Source: Paracoccaceae bacterium
GTDB lineage: Bacteria; Pseudomonadota; Alphaproteobacteria; Rhodobacterales; Rhodobacteraceae
Direction of reading: 5' to 3'
Length of the DNA: 64,000 nt
Assembly: GCA_028150825.1 (NCBI GenBank)
Contig: JAOGIM010000001.1
Location: forward strand, 186,001 to 250,000
A model generated the notes under the pieces. It was not told where the DNA came from. It did no database searches and worked only from the letters and a program-made list of their open reading frames with translations. Made by a program: the position numbers and the translations under genes. This document shows, in pieces, positions 8,912 through 20,403 of this stretch. Every line of letters begins with the position of its first letter. Within the stretch, counting starts at the first letter, position 1.

Positions 8912-9340
8912 ATGAGTATTCGCTATCTCCATACGATGGTACGTGTCCAAGACCTCGAAAAATCAATCCTTTTCTTTAAACTCCTTGGTCTTAAGGAAAT
9001 CCGAAGAAATGATCACGATCAAGGTAGATTTACGCTCATCTTTATGGCACCAGAAGGTCAGGAAGATTGTCCAGTTGAATTAACTTATAATTGGGATGGA
9101 GATGAAAACTTGCCAAGTGACAGCCGTCATTTTGGTCATTTGGCCTATGGCGTGGATAACATTTACGAAACCTGCCAGCATCTTCACGATAGCGGCGTGA
9201 TTATAAATCGGCCGCCAAGAGACGGACGGATGGCTTTCGTACGTTCCCCCGACAATATTTCTGTGGAGTTACTACAGAAAGGTCAGGCTCTTGCCGTGGC
9301 TGAACCATGGGCTTCAATGGAGAATACGGGCCACTGGTAG
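8912..9340 (+). CDS. gloA: Lactoylglutathione lyase (glyoxalase I)
   Basis: A 142-residue VOC-fold protein. It starts RYLHTMVRVQDLEKSI (first metal-ligand His) and contains LIFMAPEG, VELTYNWDG (metal Glu), HFGHLAYGVD (second His) and VRSPDNISVELLQ (second Glu). This is the complete set of glyoxalase I ligands. It isomerises the methylglyoxal-glutathione hemithioacetal to S-lactoylglutathione in the cytoplasm. It stands alone, with a good promoter candidate upstream. Confidence 0.93.
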   Translation: MSIRYLHTMVRVQDLEKSILFFKLLGLKEIRRNDHDQGRFTLIFMAPEGQEDCPVELTYNWDGDENLPSDSRHFGHLAYGVDNIYETCQHLHDSGVIINRPPRDGRMAFVRSPDNISVELLQKGQALAVAEPWASMENTGHW

Positions 9341-10080
9341 CCTCACAATTAGTGAAAGATATTTAAAGATTTGCCATTGATTTGAAGAAATTAAATGCCT
9401 TCCGGCAGAGGGTATACCGGTTTCAAATAAAAATCTAACACTAACTGTGCAATTGCTTTAAAAGTGTAAGACGTAATGCCTTTTTTTAGCAAGATCAGCA
9501 ACTCTATCGTAAGTCTAGTAAATATACCTGATCTGTTGTGTACAAAAACTCTCCACACGCTTTAAGATGTGCGAGATGTCATCAACAGACGAATGACAAA
9601 AATTTTCTTGGTTTGCATGCCTTCATCATGGTGCACAGAGAGCCACGCCACGGCTTTGCATATTTTCCGTCCTAAGAGCGCCAGCTTGAAAAGTACAGCG
9701 CAGTCAATCCCATGCCTTTGAAAGTGCATATACCCCATATCAACCATTTTTTATGATTAAAGCTTATATTAGAATTTTGATTATATTAAAGTTTCTTAAG
9801 TTATCCTACAGTAACTTCATTCTCAGTCATATTTAAAAGTAATAGAGCCTGCGCGGCATTAAGCTTTAAGTAACCCAACCATTTTAAACTCATCTTTTAT
9901 GATATCCAAGAGCAAACGGAGTAGTCGCTCTAACGACGATAAGGATTCCAAATAGTTTTCCACAAAGTCTGCATGTTTTTTCGCATCAAACGTAGTAGTA
10001 ATATTTACACTAATTTCCGACAAATATACGTTTGCCAGTAACAGGATAAAATAGGCTTAAAATTGATTAAATGGAAATTA
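9341..10080. other. 740-base intergenic stretch without a supported gene
   Basis: The region is AT-rich with many stops. A 61-codon minus-strand frame (9562-9747) is open, but it has no Shine-Dalgarno and no recognisable family. No tRNA fold or strong terminator was seen. It could contain a worn-out gene, but no homology was recognised. Confidence 0.4.
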
Positions 10081-10347
10081 TCAATATCTCGACTTTAAAT
10101 ACACTTTGATTTGTTTTAACAAATGCTCATACTGTGGGTATCCTGCGACCTGTCCTGAAACCCATTGATACAGGTCTTGATCATTTTCGTCCAAGAAATC
10201 CTCATAAAGATCAAGTTGCGCACCACTCATATCAATCAAGTGGAGATCAGAAAAGCCAGACAGAATAATATCCATTTCTTTGATGCCACGCCGCATAGAA
10301 CGCATTTTAAGCCTTTTGAGGCGAATCTCATATGTTTCTGTGATCAT
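10081..10347 (-). CDS. sdhE: FAD assembly factor SdhE (DUF339/CptB family)
   Basis: An 88-residue small helical protein with the family signature RRGIKEMD near residue 19, preceded by basic helices (RLKRLKMRSMRRG), and a following acidic stretch (LDENDQDLYQWV). SdhE delivers or stabilises covalent FAD in succinate dehydrogenase and fumarate reductase flavoproteins. It overlaps the upstream XRE regulator stop by 4 bases (ATGA), so the two are translationally coupled. Confidence 0.9.
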   Translation of the reverse strand: MITETYEIRLKRLKMRSMRRGIKEMDIILSGFSDLHLIDMSGAQLDLYEDFLDENDQDLYQWVSGQVAGYPQYEHLLKQIKVYLKSRY

Positions 10348-10739
10348 TCCTGACGCCTAAGCTGTTCACGGAAACGTTTTTCAAGCATGCCTAGGCGATC
10401 CGATGAACCCTTTAAGACCGTCCTTAATTCTCGCATTTCCAATAACATATCATTCAAACCTTTTTCAACTACCAGCTTGGTGTTTGGATCGTCGACTCCC
10501 TCACCCTCACCATTCAAAAGCCACATAACGGAAACATTAAGCAGTCCAGCCAACATAGAAAGTTTGTTGGCACGAGGCTCTGACAAATCCTGCTCCCAAC
10601 CCTTTAAAGTTGCGAGCTTTACGCCCAAGCTTTTTGCCAGCTGGGTCTGATTCAGGCCGCTTGCTTCTCGCGCTGCAGATATTCTGTCGCCAAAAGTAGC
10701 CGCGTCTGGCCCATACCAGTTCATTTGTGTTCCTGTCAT
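10344..10739 (-). CDS. XRE-family helix-turn-helix regulator coupled to sdhE
   Basis: A 131-residue protein with a Cro/CI-type HTH at about residues 15-70 (SAAREASGLNQTQLAKSLGVK, then TLKGWEQDLSEPR) and a C-terminal helical tail rich in Leu/Glu/Arg that may oligomerise. Translation could begin at ATG 10739 or at ATG 10724, each with a modest purine-rich site. The 4-base overlap with sdhE suggests co-regulation with succinate dehydrogenase maturation. The target genes are unknown. Confidence 0.82.
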   Translation of the reverse strand: MTGTQMNWYGPDAATFGDRISAAREASGLNQTQLAKSLGVKLATLKGWEQDLSEPRANKLSMLAGLLNVSVMWLLNGEGEGVDDPNTKLVVEKGLNDMLLEMRELRTVLKGSSDRLGMLEKRFREQLRRQE

Positions 10740-10780
10740 CTTTCCCTTACCGGCTATTGCGCCCTTGAAACAAAAGTTAG

Positions 10781-13396
<2,616 letters not shown>

Positions 13397-13950
13397 TAAA
13401 TCCTGCTAAACTCTTCTCACATCCCAAGCAAGATAAATGACTAAGACCCGATTTTGATTCAAGTGTCACGACACACCCCATTTTATAAAATGTAATGCAT
13501 TCGGAGAGCTAATCTAAGAGATGAAAAAAGGATTTGAGGCACGGTTCAAATTTGGACATGGACAAAGCCGTAAGACTGGATCTCAATACTTTGAAAGATT
13601 TTATTCAAATTACTTTAAAATGTCAATGCCACACTTGCCCTCAGATTGCATAAGACTGCTTAGATTTAGTGGAGACTGTTCAACGCTGATAATAAAATGC
13701 GACCAAGCCACCCTTATGAGTTGTTTAAATCAAAGTTATCACTCAGCTTTTATAATGACCCAAACTTTATAAAATATACTGTCTTTATATCAGGATAAAA
13801 AATGTTTTGGCATAATAAAAATTATCATCTTTTGCTTTATAAGGCCTTGATGCCGCAAGACTGAAAATGCCGGCGCGACCTGCGCTTTCCCCCCTTTCAC
13901 TTTGAGCTGTCAAATGGCATAGTGGAGTTAAAATAAAATGAGCAGTCTAA
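13397..13950. other. Intergenic region between MATE gene and parE
   Basis: It should contain divergent promoters for the MATE gene and parE. An 83-codon plus-strand frame at 13521-13772 is open, but its product has no recognised domain and its Shine-Dalgarno is poor, so it is not called. No RNA gene was seen. Confidence 0.4.
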
Positions 13951-15906
13951 ATGAGTGATTTACTAAGCCAAGCGGAAAGTGACGATTATAATGCGTCTTC
14001 CATAGAAGTCTTGGAAGGCCTCGAACCTGTTCGCAAAAGACCCGGAATGTATATCGGCGGTACTGATGAGCGCGCCTTACATCACTTGGTTGCCGAAGTT
14101 CTCGACAACTCAATGGACGAAGCAGTCGCTGGACATGCAAACCGTATAGAGGTTGAATTACACGAAGATTATTCTGTAACAATCCGCGACAACGGACGTG
14201 GAATACCGATAGACTCTCATCCAAAATTTCCAGACAAGTCTGCCTTAGAAGTCATTTTTTGCACTCTGCATTCCGGCGGGAAATTCAGTGGTAAAGCCTA
14301 TCAAACCTCTGGTGGTTTACACGGCGTTGGCGCATCGGTCGTAAATGCTCTCTCCGATAAAATGGTGGTGCAAGTCGCCAAAAACAAAGAGCTCTACGAA
14401 CAGCAATTTTCGCGTGGATTGCCCCTGGGAGGTTTACAAAAACTGGGGCCAACGCAAAACCGGCGTGGCACAACCATTAAGTTCCACGCGGATGCTGACA
14501 TTTTTGGGCAGCATCGATTTAAACCCGGTCGAGTATTTAAATCAATTCGGTCGAAAGCATATTTATTTAGTGGCGTTGAAATCCGCTGGAAATCAGCGAT
14601 TGATGACGGCCAAACTCCAACTGAGGCAACCTTCCATTTCCCCGGTGGATTAGGCGATTATTTAAAAGAAACTCTCAACGGCGCAACCACATATGCTGAT
14701 CAACCTTTTCGCGGAGTGGTCGACTTTCAAGACCGGTTTAAAGTCCCGGGGAAAGTCGAATGGGCCATAAACTGGACACCAACGCGGGATGGCTTTATCC
14801 AATCTTATTGTAATACAGTTCCAACTCCAGAAGGTGGAACGCATGAAGTTGGATTTTGGGCAGCTATTCTGAAGGGTATCCGCGCTTATGGAGAACTGGT
14901 CAACAATCGCAAAGCAAAAGATATCTCGCGGGATGATCTCACGTCAGGAGGCTGTGCGCTAGTCAGCTGTTTTATTAGCGAACCCGAATTTGTGGGACAG
15001 ACAAAAGATCGCCTGGCAACAGTTGAAGCGCATCGTTTGGTTGAAAATTCAGTCAGAGACCATTTTGACAACTGGCTGGCTGCAGATACCAAATCAGCAG
15101 GTGCCATTCTTGATTTTCTAGTCCTGAGGGCCGAAGAAAGGCTGCGCAGGCGGCAGGAAAAAGAGACGCAACGTAAAACAGCAACAAAAAAGTTACGCCT
15201 CCCAGGCAAGCTCGTTGATTGTTCGGCCACATCACGCAAAGGAACAGAGATTTTCCTTGTCGAAGGAGACAGTGCGGGTGGCTCAGCAAAAATGGCCCGA
15301 GAGCGAAAAACGCAGGCCCTTTTGCCCTTGAGGGGCAAAATTTTGAACGTACTTGGTGCCGCTAGTTCTAAACTAGGAACCAATCAGGAAATTAGTGATT
15401 TGTCACAAGCTCTCGGTGCTGGGCTGGGCACAAGGTTCAATCTAGATGATCTTCGATATGAAAAGGTGATCATAATGACCGATGCGGATGTAGATGGAGC
15501 ACACATTGCCGCCTTGTTAATGACCTTTTTCTTCACTCAGATGCGCCCGATGATTGATGCGGGTCATTTATATCTTGCCTGCCCACCACTTTATCGTCTT
15601 ACACAGGGGGCAAATCGGGTTTATTGCATTGACGAGCGTGAACGGGATGAGTGGTTTGACAAGGGCTTGGGTGGTAAAGGCAAAATAGACGTCAGTCGAT
15701 TTAAAGGGCTTGGAGAAATGAATGCAAAAGACCTTAAAGAAACAACAATGGATCCCAAGACCCGCAAACTTATCCAAGTGAGCATCGACGAAGATGAACC
15801 TGGAGAGACCGGAAACCTTGTTGAACGTCTTATGGGCAAAAAGCCAGAAATGCGGTTTGAGTATATTCAAGAAAATGCGAAATTTGTTCAGGAACTGGAC
15901 GTCTAA
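13951..15906 (+). CDS. parE: DNA topoisomerase IV subunit B
   Basis: A 651-residue GHKL ATPase plus TOPRIM protein. The ATP-binding motifs are VLDNSMDEAVAG, IRDNGRGIP and QTSGGLHGVGASVVNAL. The TOPRIM signature EGDSAGGSA sits near residue 437, with the acidic DADVDGAHI further on. The length and the C-terminal RFKGLGEMNAKDL region fit ParE rather than GyrB. It partners with ParC (not in the window) to decatenate chromosomes. No operon partner is adjacent. Confidence 0.94.
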   Translation: MSDLLSQAESDDYNASSIEVLEGLEPVRKRPGMYIGGTDERALHHLVAEVLDNSMDEAVAGHANRIEVELHEDYSVTIRDNGRGIPIDSHPKFPDKSALEVIFCTLHSGGKFSGKAYQTSGGLHGVGASVVNALSDKMVVQVAKNKELYEQQFSRGLPLGGLQKLGPTQNRRGTTIKFHADADIFGQHRFKPGRVFKSIRSKAYLFSGVEIRWKSAIDDGQTPTEATFHFPGGLGDYLKETLNGATTYADQPFRGVVDFQDRFKVPGKVEWAINWTPTRDGFIQSYCNTVPTPEGGTHEVGFWAAILKGIRAYGELVNNRKAKDISRDDLTSGGCALVSCFISEPEFVGQTKDRLATVEAHRLVENSVRDHFDNWLAADTKSAGAILDFLVLRAEERLRRRQEKETQRKTATKKLRLPGKLVDCSATSRKGTEIFLVEGDSAGGSAKMARERKTQALLPLRGKILNVLGAASSKLGTNQEISDLSQALGAGLGTRFNLDDLRYEKVIIMTDADVDGAHIAALLMTFFFTQMRPMIDAGHLYLACPPLYRLTQGANRVYCIDERERDEWFDKGLGGKGKIDVSRFKGLGEMNAKDLKETTMDPKTRKLIQVSIDEDEPGETGNLVERLMGKKPEMRFEYIQENAKFVQELDV

Positions 15907-16660
15907 TTCGACTGAAAGTTAGCATCATATAGTGTAGCACGGATGCCGTTATCCTATTTTCTGAGGTGCCAGATATACAGGCTTTTGAAGCTCAAAATGA
16001 AAATTAAAGCGTCTGGATTACTCGGTAGGCTTAACATTTCGTAGGCTGTGAATTTAGTTCAAATTCTCACTTAAGGATTATTAGTTTGGGCCACTTTTTG
16101 TGCGCGCCGATCTTATTGGACATCGATCATAGGTATCATTAATGCATAAAATTGGGCAAGCTTCAGAACGAATATAACCCATTAAGGCCATAGGTCGCCT
16201 AAAACTCCATTTTTTCTTTAGTACCCAGCCGAACACAAACTTGATTTTGCAGCTAAACGGGAACCAATTAATCCAAAAACATTCTTACACTTTCCTTAAT
16301 TTTTTTGTCTCTGGCCTGATAACTCAGATCTGTTTGGTGAAAATAAAAGACATCAATATCTCTAACACAAGACCTCTAAGGCCGGCCAGTCAGATAATTC
16401 GACACCTTATTTTAAATTGCGTCGGGCACAATCTAGTCATTTAGCAAAGCCATACTACCGATGCTCGCTGAAATATCTATCATTTCAAAATCTGGGGTCA
16501 TTTTATTATTTAACGCAGTAGCCCGCTGCTCAGAGGAAAAATTGGCAAAGCAAAGTTATTTTGTGAGGAAAATTACAAATTTTATAATCACCTGAGAAGA
16601 TATTCTGTCATAAAATCTAAAAAAGACTACATTATTTTACAACAACTCAGATTAGTAATC
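15907..16660. other. 754-base AT-rich intergenic region
   Basis: No supported gene. A minus-strand frame around 16440-16555 reads protein-like (including DFEMIDISASIGSMALLND before a TAG) but lacks a start and a recognised family. It may be the tail of a decayed gene. No RNA fold was identified. Confidence 0.35.
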
Positions 16661-17527
16661 TCAAAGCCACTCGTTGATCATGGCAGCCACTTGATCAGGT
16701 TTTTCGTGATGAAGCCAATGACTCCCATCATCAATTTCTAACATTTTAAAATCATCTGATAGTTTTTCTATTCCTCTGTAGCTCTTAGGCAAAAGTGCCG
16801 TATCCTTCATGCCCCAGATAAGTAAATGTGGGACTTTGATACGCATATCGCGCGTGTCCATTCGTGGTATCGGCTGTATATCTTCGCCAACTTTAGGCAC
16901 GTATAATCCCGTAGCGCGATACCAATTTATCATTCCGCGCAGACCAGCTGCATCCTTCCAAGCGCCAATATAGCGATCAACCCGTTCCAAATTGAACCAA
17001 TTCATCTCAATATCTTTGGCAAACAGCGCTTTGAGGCGGGCAAAATTATCCTCAGCAAGTATGTTTTCGGAACCTTCCTGACGCAACCATAGAATATATT
17101 GTGAAGCCATGATCTGTTGCGCATCTTCAAGTAAGGCTTTTTGAAACGGAATGGGGTGCACACCGTTCATTATAACTAATTTTTTGACCAACTCAGGATG
17201 CGACATCGTTAGACCATACGCAGCAGCCGCCCCCCAATCATGACCAAGCACGAAGACAGGCTCCGCAAGATAGTTAATTAAAGCCTCCAAATCACCAACA
17301 AGATGACGCATTTGATAAGCGCTAATCTGAGGCGGGGAATAGCTTTGACCATAGCCGCGTTGATCAGGGGCCACACAGTAAAACCTATGTTTTAAACGTT
17401 CGGCTAATTCCTCCCAAGCCCCTGAATATTCAGGAAAGCCATGCAGCATTAATAAAATCGGGTTAGAGGCTTTTCCCCATGTCTGCAGGAAAAACCGATT
17501 TCCATTCAACTCAACAAATTGTGACAT
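16661..17527 (-). CDS. Alpha/beta hydrolase, epoxide-hydrolase/haloalkane-dehalogenase-like
   Basis: A 288-residue soluble alpha/beta hydrolase. HGFPEYSGAW carries the oxyanion HGxP motif, GHDWGA the nucleophile Asp (about residue 95), and GSHWLHHE the catalytic His near the C-terminus. An Asp nucleophile points to epoxide hydrolase or dehalogenase chemistry, not an esterase. It begins at ATG 17527 with AAGG upstream. It diverges from a decayed thioesterase gene. The substrate is unknown. Confidence 0.85.
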   Translation of the reverse strand: MSQFVELNGNRFFLQTWGKASNPILLMLHGFPEYSGAWEELAERLKHRFYCVAPDQRGYGQSYSPPQISAYQMRHLVGDLEALINYLAEPVFVLGHDWGAAAAYGLTMSHPELVKKLVIMNGVHPIPFQKALLEDAQQIMASQYILWLRQEGSENILAEDNFARLKALFAKDIEMNWFNLERVDRYIGAWKDAAGLRGMINWYRATGLYVPKVGEDIQPIPRMDTRDMRIKVPHLLIWGMKDTALLPKSYRGIEKLSDDFKMLEIDDGSHWLHHEKPDQVAAMINEWL

Positions 17528-17609
17528 GACTTACCTTTCAAAAGCTAGCTCCAAAGCTAAAATCAGGTTAAACATGATTAAATAGTTCCAAGCTGACAAA
17601 GGAATGATA

Positions 17610-18010
17610 ATGACAACTCAGCCCACCTTAGCATTTGCGCAGCAATTTCTGGAAGAAAATTTTTCGCCTTGGATTACCGATCTCAAACCAAAGCTTAAGA
17701 TACGCGAAAACGGGACTGCCCAAATGGATATTCCAATATTTCTCAATATCCAACGCGTCGGTGGAATTGTCTGCGGCCTTGCCATGGGCTCACTTGCGGC
17801 ACATGTATGGTCTTTGCATGTACCAGCCGCATAGAAGAACTGATACCCGTAACCACTACGACACTGGACACTCAGCTTTGTGCCCTGCAACTGGCGCTAT
17901 CCTAAGCTGTGAAGCCAAATCAACGGCAACGTTCTATCTGACTCAATAGAACTTGTGGATCTTAATGGCAGCATCCTTTACCTAGCGCTTTCAAACGCCA
18001 ATAGTTATAG
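17610..18010 (+). pseudogene. PaaI-type thioesterase pseudogene (multiple frameshifts)
   Basis: An intact-looking start (AAAGGA then ATG 17610) leads into a hotdog thioesterase: NIQRVGGIVCGLAMGSLA. The frame breaks near 17800. Another frame then gives TCMVFACTSRIEELIPVTTT and LDTQL, and it breaks again near 17880. The third frame continues PATGAILSCEAK, and a further shift near 17920 gives SDSIELVDLNGS. Together they follow the PaaI family order (RVGGIVCGQA, DTAMV, PVTTTTLDTQ, RPATGG). At least two frameshifts make it non-functional. Its tail overlaps the 3' end of the DUF4396 gene on the other strand. Confidence 0.8.
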
Positions 18011-18411
18011 GGCAAAGGCGTAACATATCCCGCGAATAGCATGAATGGGATGACCCACCAAGTTAGCTTTGCGCCTCCAGTCATCAAGAAATCGACTAGG
18101 TTCATTGCCACTTCCATAGAGACCATCGAAATCAGCGACATGCCAATGGCTGTTTTGAAGGCGGCTCTAAGCACCATTTGGCGCGACAGAATAAAAGTCT
18201 CAAGTGCGATAGACGTCATAAGCCCATTGATGATTGCCAAGGTCATAATGGCCAACGTTGGCCAAGGTATGCCTGTAAACTGGAAAAATGCAATCGTTCC
18301 AAAATCTCCAATAGAACAACCAAGCAAACACCAAGAGGTATTTTTGGCTGAAGTACGCCAAGTGTGACGGCACCGCCAATTGATTGACAAATTCTGTGCT
18401 ATAGCAGTCAT
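17962..18411 (-). CDS. DUF4396 integral membrane protein under a CueR-type promoter
   Basis: About 149 residues with four predicted membrane segments. The motif SWCLLGCSIGDFG (two cysteines), IALETFILSR and SMEVAMNLVD match the DUF4396 family, whose function is unknown. ATG 18411 is chosen because AAGG stands 8 bases upstream; a GTG at 18420 is also in frame. The only promoter in front of it is a MerR-type element with a 19-base spacer, and the divergent gene encodes a CueR-like copper sensor. This makes a role in copper or silver handling likely by context. The CxxxC-like pair could bind metal, but that is inference. Confidence 0.75.
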   Translation of the reverse strand: MTAIAQNLSINWRCRHTWRTSAKNTSWCLLGCSIGDFGTIAFFQFTGIPWPTLAIMTLAIINGLMTSIALETFILSRQMVLRAAFKTAIGMSLISMVSMEVAMNLVDFLMTGGAKLTWWVIPFMLFAGYVTPLPYNYWRLKALGKGCCH

Positions 18412-18440
18412 TTTCGTCACCTTGCTCTTTTGACATTATT

Positions 18441-18471
18441 ACACTAATCTCTCCACTAACTGGAAGGTCAA
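18441..18471 (-). promoter_or_regulatory. MerR/CueR-type promoter-operator with 19-base spacer
   Basis: On the minus strand TTGACC (18471-18466) and TAGTGT (18446-18441) are separated by exactly 19 bases, the over-long spacing typical of MerR-family activated promoters. Between them the dyad TTCCA-gttag-TGGAG forms the expected operator. It faces the DUF4396 gene. Confidence 0.75.
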
Positions 18472-18477
18472 GAGGTT

Positions 18478-18873
18478 ATGATGAAAATTTCTGAAGCATC
18501 CGAGCAGTCAGGCTTACCTGTCAAAACCATACGATATTATTCAGACATCAGCCTTGTGGCACCATCTGGACGCAGCAATGCTGGGTACAGACGATATGAT
18601 GAGAAAAGTTTACAAAAACTGATATTTATTCGCCGTGCACGTGAATTTGGGTTTTCAATAGCAGAATGCCGTGAACTTCTAGGGCTTTATTCGAACAACG
18701 CTCGCTCTAGCGCTGATGTTAAGAAAATTGCAAGCAACCGATTGGAAGACATTTGCAAGAAACAGGGTGAACTGCAGTGTCTGTATGATGAACTCTCACA
18801 TTTGGTTCAAAACTGCAGAGGCGACGACCGGCCCGATTGTCCAATTATCTCGAATCTGGCGGATATAAAATAG
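18478..18873 (+). CDS. cueR: MerR-family Cu(I)-responsive transcriptional regulator (CueR-like)
   Basis: A 131-residue MerR protein. The N-terminal winged HTH (ISEASEQSGLPVKTIRYYSD) is followed by a dimerisation helix and the metal loop CRGDDRPDC, placing Cys at 113 and 121 as in CueR (112/120). PxCPI follows. Monovalent copper, silver or gold is the expected ligand. Tandem ATGs at 18478 and 18481 follow AGAGG; the second has better spacing. It is divergent from the DUF4396 gene. No copA ATPase is adjacent in this window. Confidence 0.9.
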   Translation: MMKISEASEQSGLPVKTIRYYSDISLVAPSGRSNAGYRRYDEKSLQKLIFIRRAREFGFSIAECRELLGLYSNNARSSADVKKIASNRLEDICKKQGELQCLYDELSHLVQNCRGDDRPDCPIISNLADIK

Positions 18874-18960
18874 CTTAAGACTGAGCAAGTGGAATTTTCC
18901 TGTTGACCTCATCACAGGTCACTTGTAACCAAGCTCTCACTCTTTGTTTAAAAGATACGT

Positions 18961-19044
18961 GGGCGACAGGCCGCAAGGTGTGGCAGGGGACTGTAACTCC
19001 CTCGCGGAGACGCACGCCTGGTTCGATTCCAGGGTCGCCCACCA
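18961..19044 (+). tRNA. tRNA-Tyr (GTA), class II, CCA encoded
   Basis: The 7-base acceptor stem GGGCGAC pairs with GTCGCCC, followed by A and CCA. The anticodon stem GGGGA/TCCCT holds the loop CTGTAAC (anticodon GTA). A long variable arm (GCG-GAGA-CGC) and a T arm CCTGG-TTCGATT-CCAGG complete the cloverleaf. The D stem is only three pairs (GCC/GGC). Position 8 is A, not the near-universal T. A serine-recombinase remnant lies 190 bases downstream. Confidence 0.85.
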
Positions 19045-19229
19045 CTTAGTCTCCTCAAAACCGCAGGTAAGGCACAGTTTTTGGAAATTGCTGAACTTTC
19101 AGATGGTTAGCTGGGGTAAAGCACCCTAAGGTCTCACAATTAGTCTCTGTTTGGCGCATTTTTTGGGCGTATACGGCAAAAGTCTCAGCAGCGCATTTTC
19201 GTGTGAGGTCTTGAGGCAGGCTGGATGCG

Positions 19230-19568
19230 CTATTGATGCTGAAAGCCTAGAATCTTCCGCTGCTCTTGCCATTCCAACGGTAGTTCCGGAAGGATACGCA
19301 ACTTCTTTGCTGTGAGATGTTGTGGCTGACGACCTTCAAGAATGGCTGTTGAGATATCCGGCGCCAACCAGGCAAGTGGAAGGATGCGACTGACCGATCC
19401 ACTTCGGAGCCTTTCACGGTCTTCGATCTGGCGGACTGTGCAGGATTTGCCGTTAAGAAGTTCGACCGACCACCGTTTCGCATAGGCGACAAGGTTGATG
19501 AGATCTTGGTCAGGCTGCGGTGCATCGGGCGGAGCAATCGAGTAGACTTTGCGTCTGTGCGAGGCCGC
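19230..19568 (-). pseudogene. Serine recombinase (resolvase/invertase family) C-terminal remnant
   Basis: The minus strand has an open frame without a start codon, running from the TGA at 19571 to the TAG at 19232-19230. It reads DLINLVAYAKRWSVELLNGK, SVSRILPLAWLAPDIS, AILEGRQPQHLTAKKL and LPLEWQEQRKILGF. This is the characteristic end of large alphaproteobacterial serine recombinases (LPLAFLAPDIVEAILxGRQP, LPLxWxEQRxxLGF). The catalytic N-terminal domain is missing. It lies between a tRNA and a metal-importer cluster and probably marks a former mobile element. Confidence 0.8.
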
Positions 19569-19952
19569 TCAAAAAGGTTTGATATTGATTTCTCCCGCCC
19601 AGAGGGTTGCCCACAGGATCTGGCCCTTTGCATCCCCGATTAAAACGTGTGACAAAGACGCTGTTACGGCGATGGCTGTCACCTCTGCACCAGTCGAGCC
19701 CTTCAGCACAATGGCATCCTTACTTTCATCAAGCTCAGCTAAAAGTACTGCGCCATCTCGAAAACCTGCAAATACTGCGTTTTCCCCGGGAAGAGCATGA
19801 ACAAAAGTTGCAGTTTGTTTACCAGGATGAGCTACACAAACTGGTGAACGACCCATTGGACCATCTTTGCCGTCAAACGGCCAACATATAGCTTCGTCAG
19901 CACCAGACGTTGCAAGATAGGGGGAATTTCTTTTTGGATGATAGTCAACCAA
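19569..19952 (-). pseudogene. WD40-repeat protein, truncated C-terminal fragment
   Basis: About 127 residues of WD40-type repeats: YHPKRNSPYLATSGADEAICW, FAGFRDGAVLLAELDES, VTAIAVTASLSHVLIGDAKG. Full proteins of this kind have over 300 residues. Here only the last repeats remain. Upstream there is an in-frame TAG within 15 bases of the possible TTG start, and the next gene begins there on the opposite strand. A rearrangement breakpoint near 19940-19955 is the simplest reading. Its stop codon is also the upstream border of the recombinase fragment's frame. Confidence 0.65.
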
Positions 19953-20347
19953 TATTATCTATCTGCACAAGTTGCCGTGACGGACGCGAAGCAGAGTATA
20001 GTGATGTTCGGGGAGGTACCCGTTTGGCAAAATCAATTTTGATTAAAATGCAATCTCGTTTTGATATTTCGTTTGATCTTCATGGAATTGCTTGCATGAG
20101 CCAATGCAAACGCCCTTACATTGCCACAATTTGTGCAACTGGACGTTTTTCCTATATGTTCGGTGATCTCGACCCAGAAAACCCAACTAGTATTGATGCA
20201 CTTTTGGACTTCCCCTCCCTTTATCTTAAAGCGCCAGAAGGCTTTTTAGAGCTTAACGAGCGTCCAAAACCATTGCAAAAAAGTATTTTCGCAAGGATTC
20301 CGTCTCTAATTAGTTCAACAGCAATTGTAATTCCATTAAATATGTAA
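19934..20347 (+). CDS. DUF1636 family cysteine-rich protein (putative metal-binding)
   Basis: About 138 residues with the DUF1636 pattern: ILSICTSCRDGREAEYSDVR near the N-terminus and GIACMSQCKRP in the middle, giving two Cys pairs arranged like a thioredoxin-fold 2Fe-2S ferredoxin. It ends with LLDFPSLYLKAPEGFLELNE and ARIPSLI. TTG 19934 is the likely start because AGGGGG lies 8-10 bases upstream. The frame is open from 19910. The family is often found with cobalamin or metal uptake genes, and here it precedes an ABC importer by 56 bases. Its biochemical role is unknown. Confidence 0.72.
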   Translation: MDDSQPILSICTSCRDGREAEYSDVRGGTRLAKSILIKMQSRFDISFDLHGIACMSQCKRPYIATICATGRFSYMFGDLDPENPTSIDALLDFPSLYLKAPEGFLELNERPKPLQKSIFARIPSLISSTAIVIPLNM

Positions 20348-20403
20348 TTGAACATTCACTTACTCTAGGTACTCCACAGAACTTTTAGAAAGTACTATAA
20401 CTG

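Noticed and set aside
9562-9747. 61-codon minus-strand frame
   Set aside because: No Shine-Dalgarno and no recognised motif; support is insufficient.
13521-13772. 83-codon open frame between the MATE gene and parE
   Set aside because: No family, poor ribosome site and an AT-rich context; it is consistent with a chance frame.
16440-16555. Protein-like minus-strand tail ending in SIGSMALLND
   Set aside because: It has no start, is short, and matches no family I can name; it is mentioned only in the intergenic note.
19247-19633. 128-codon frame overlapping the recombinase and WD40 remnants
   Set aside because: Its translation is Arg/Ser-rich with no motif, while the neighbouring frame on the same strand gives a clear recombinase C-terminus.
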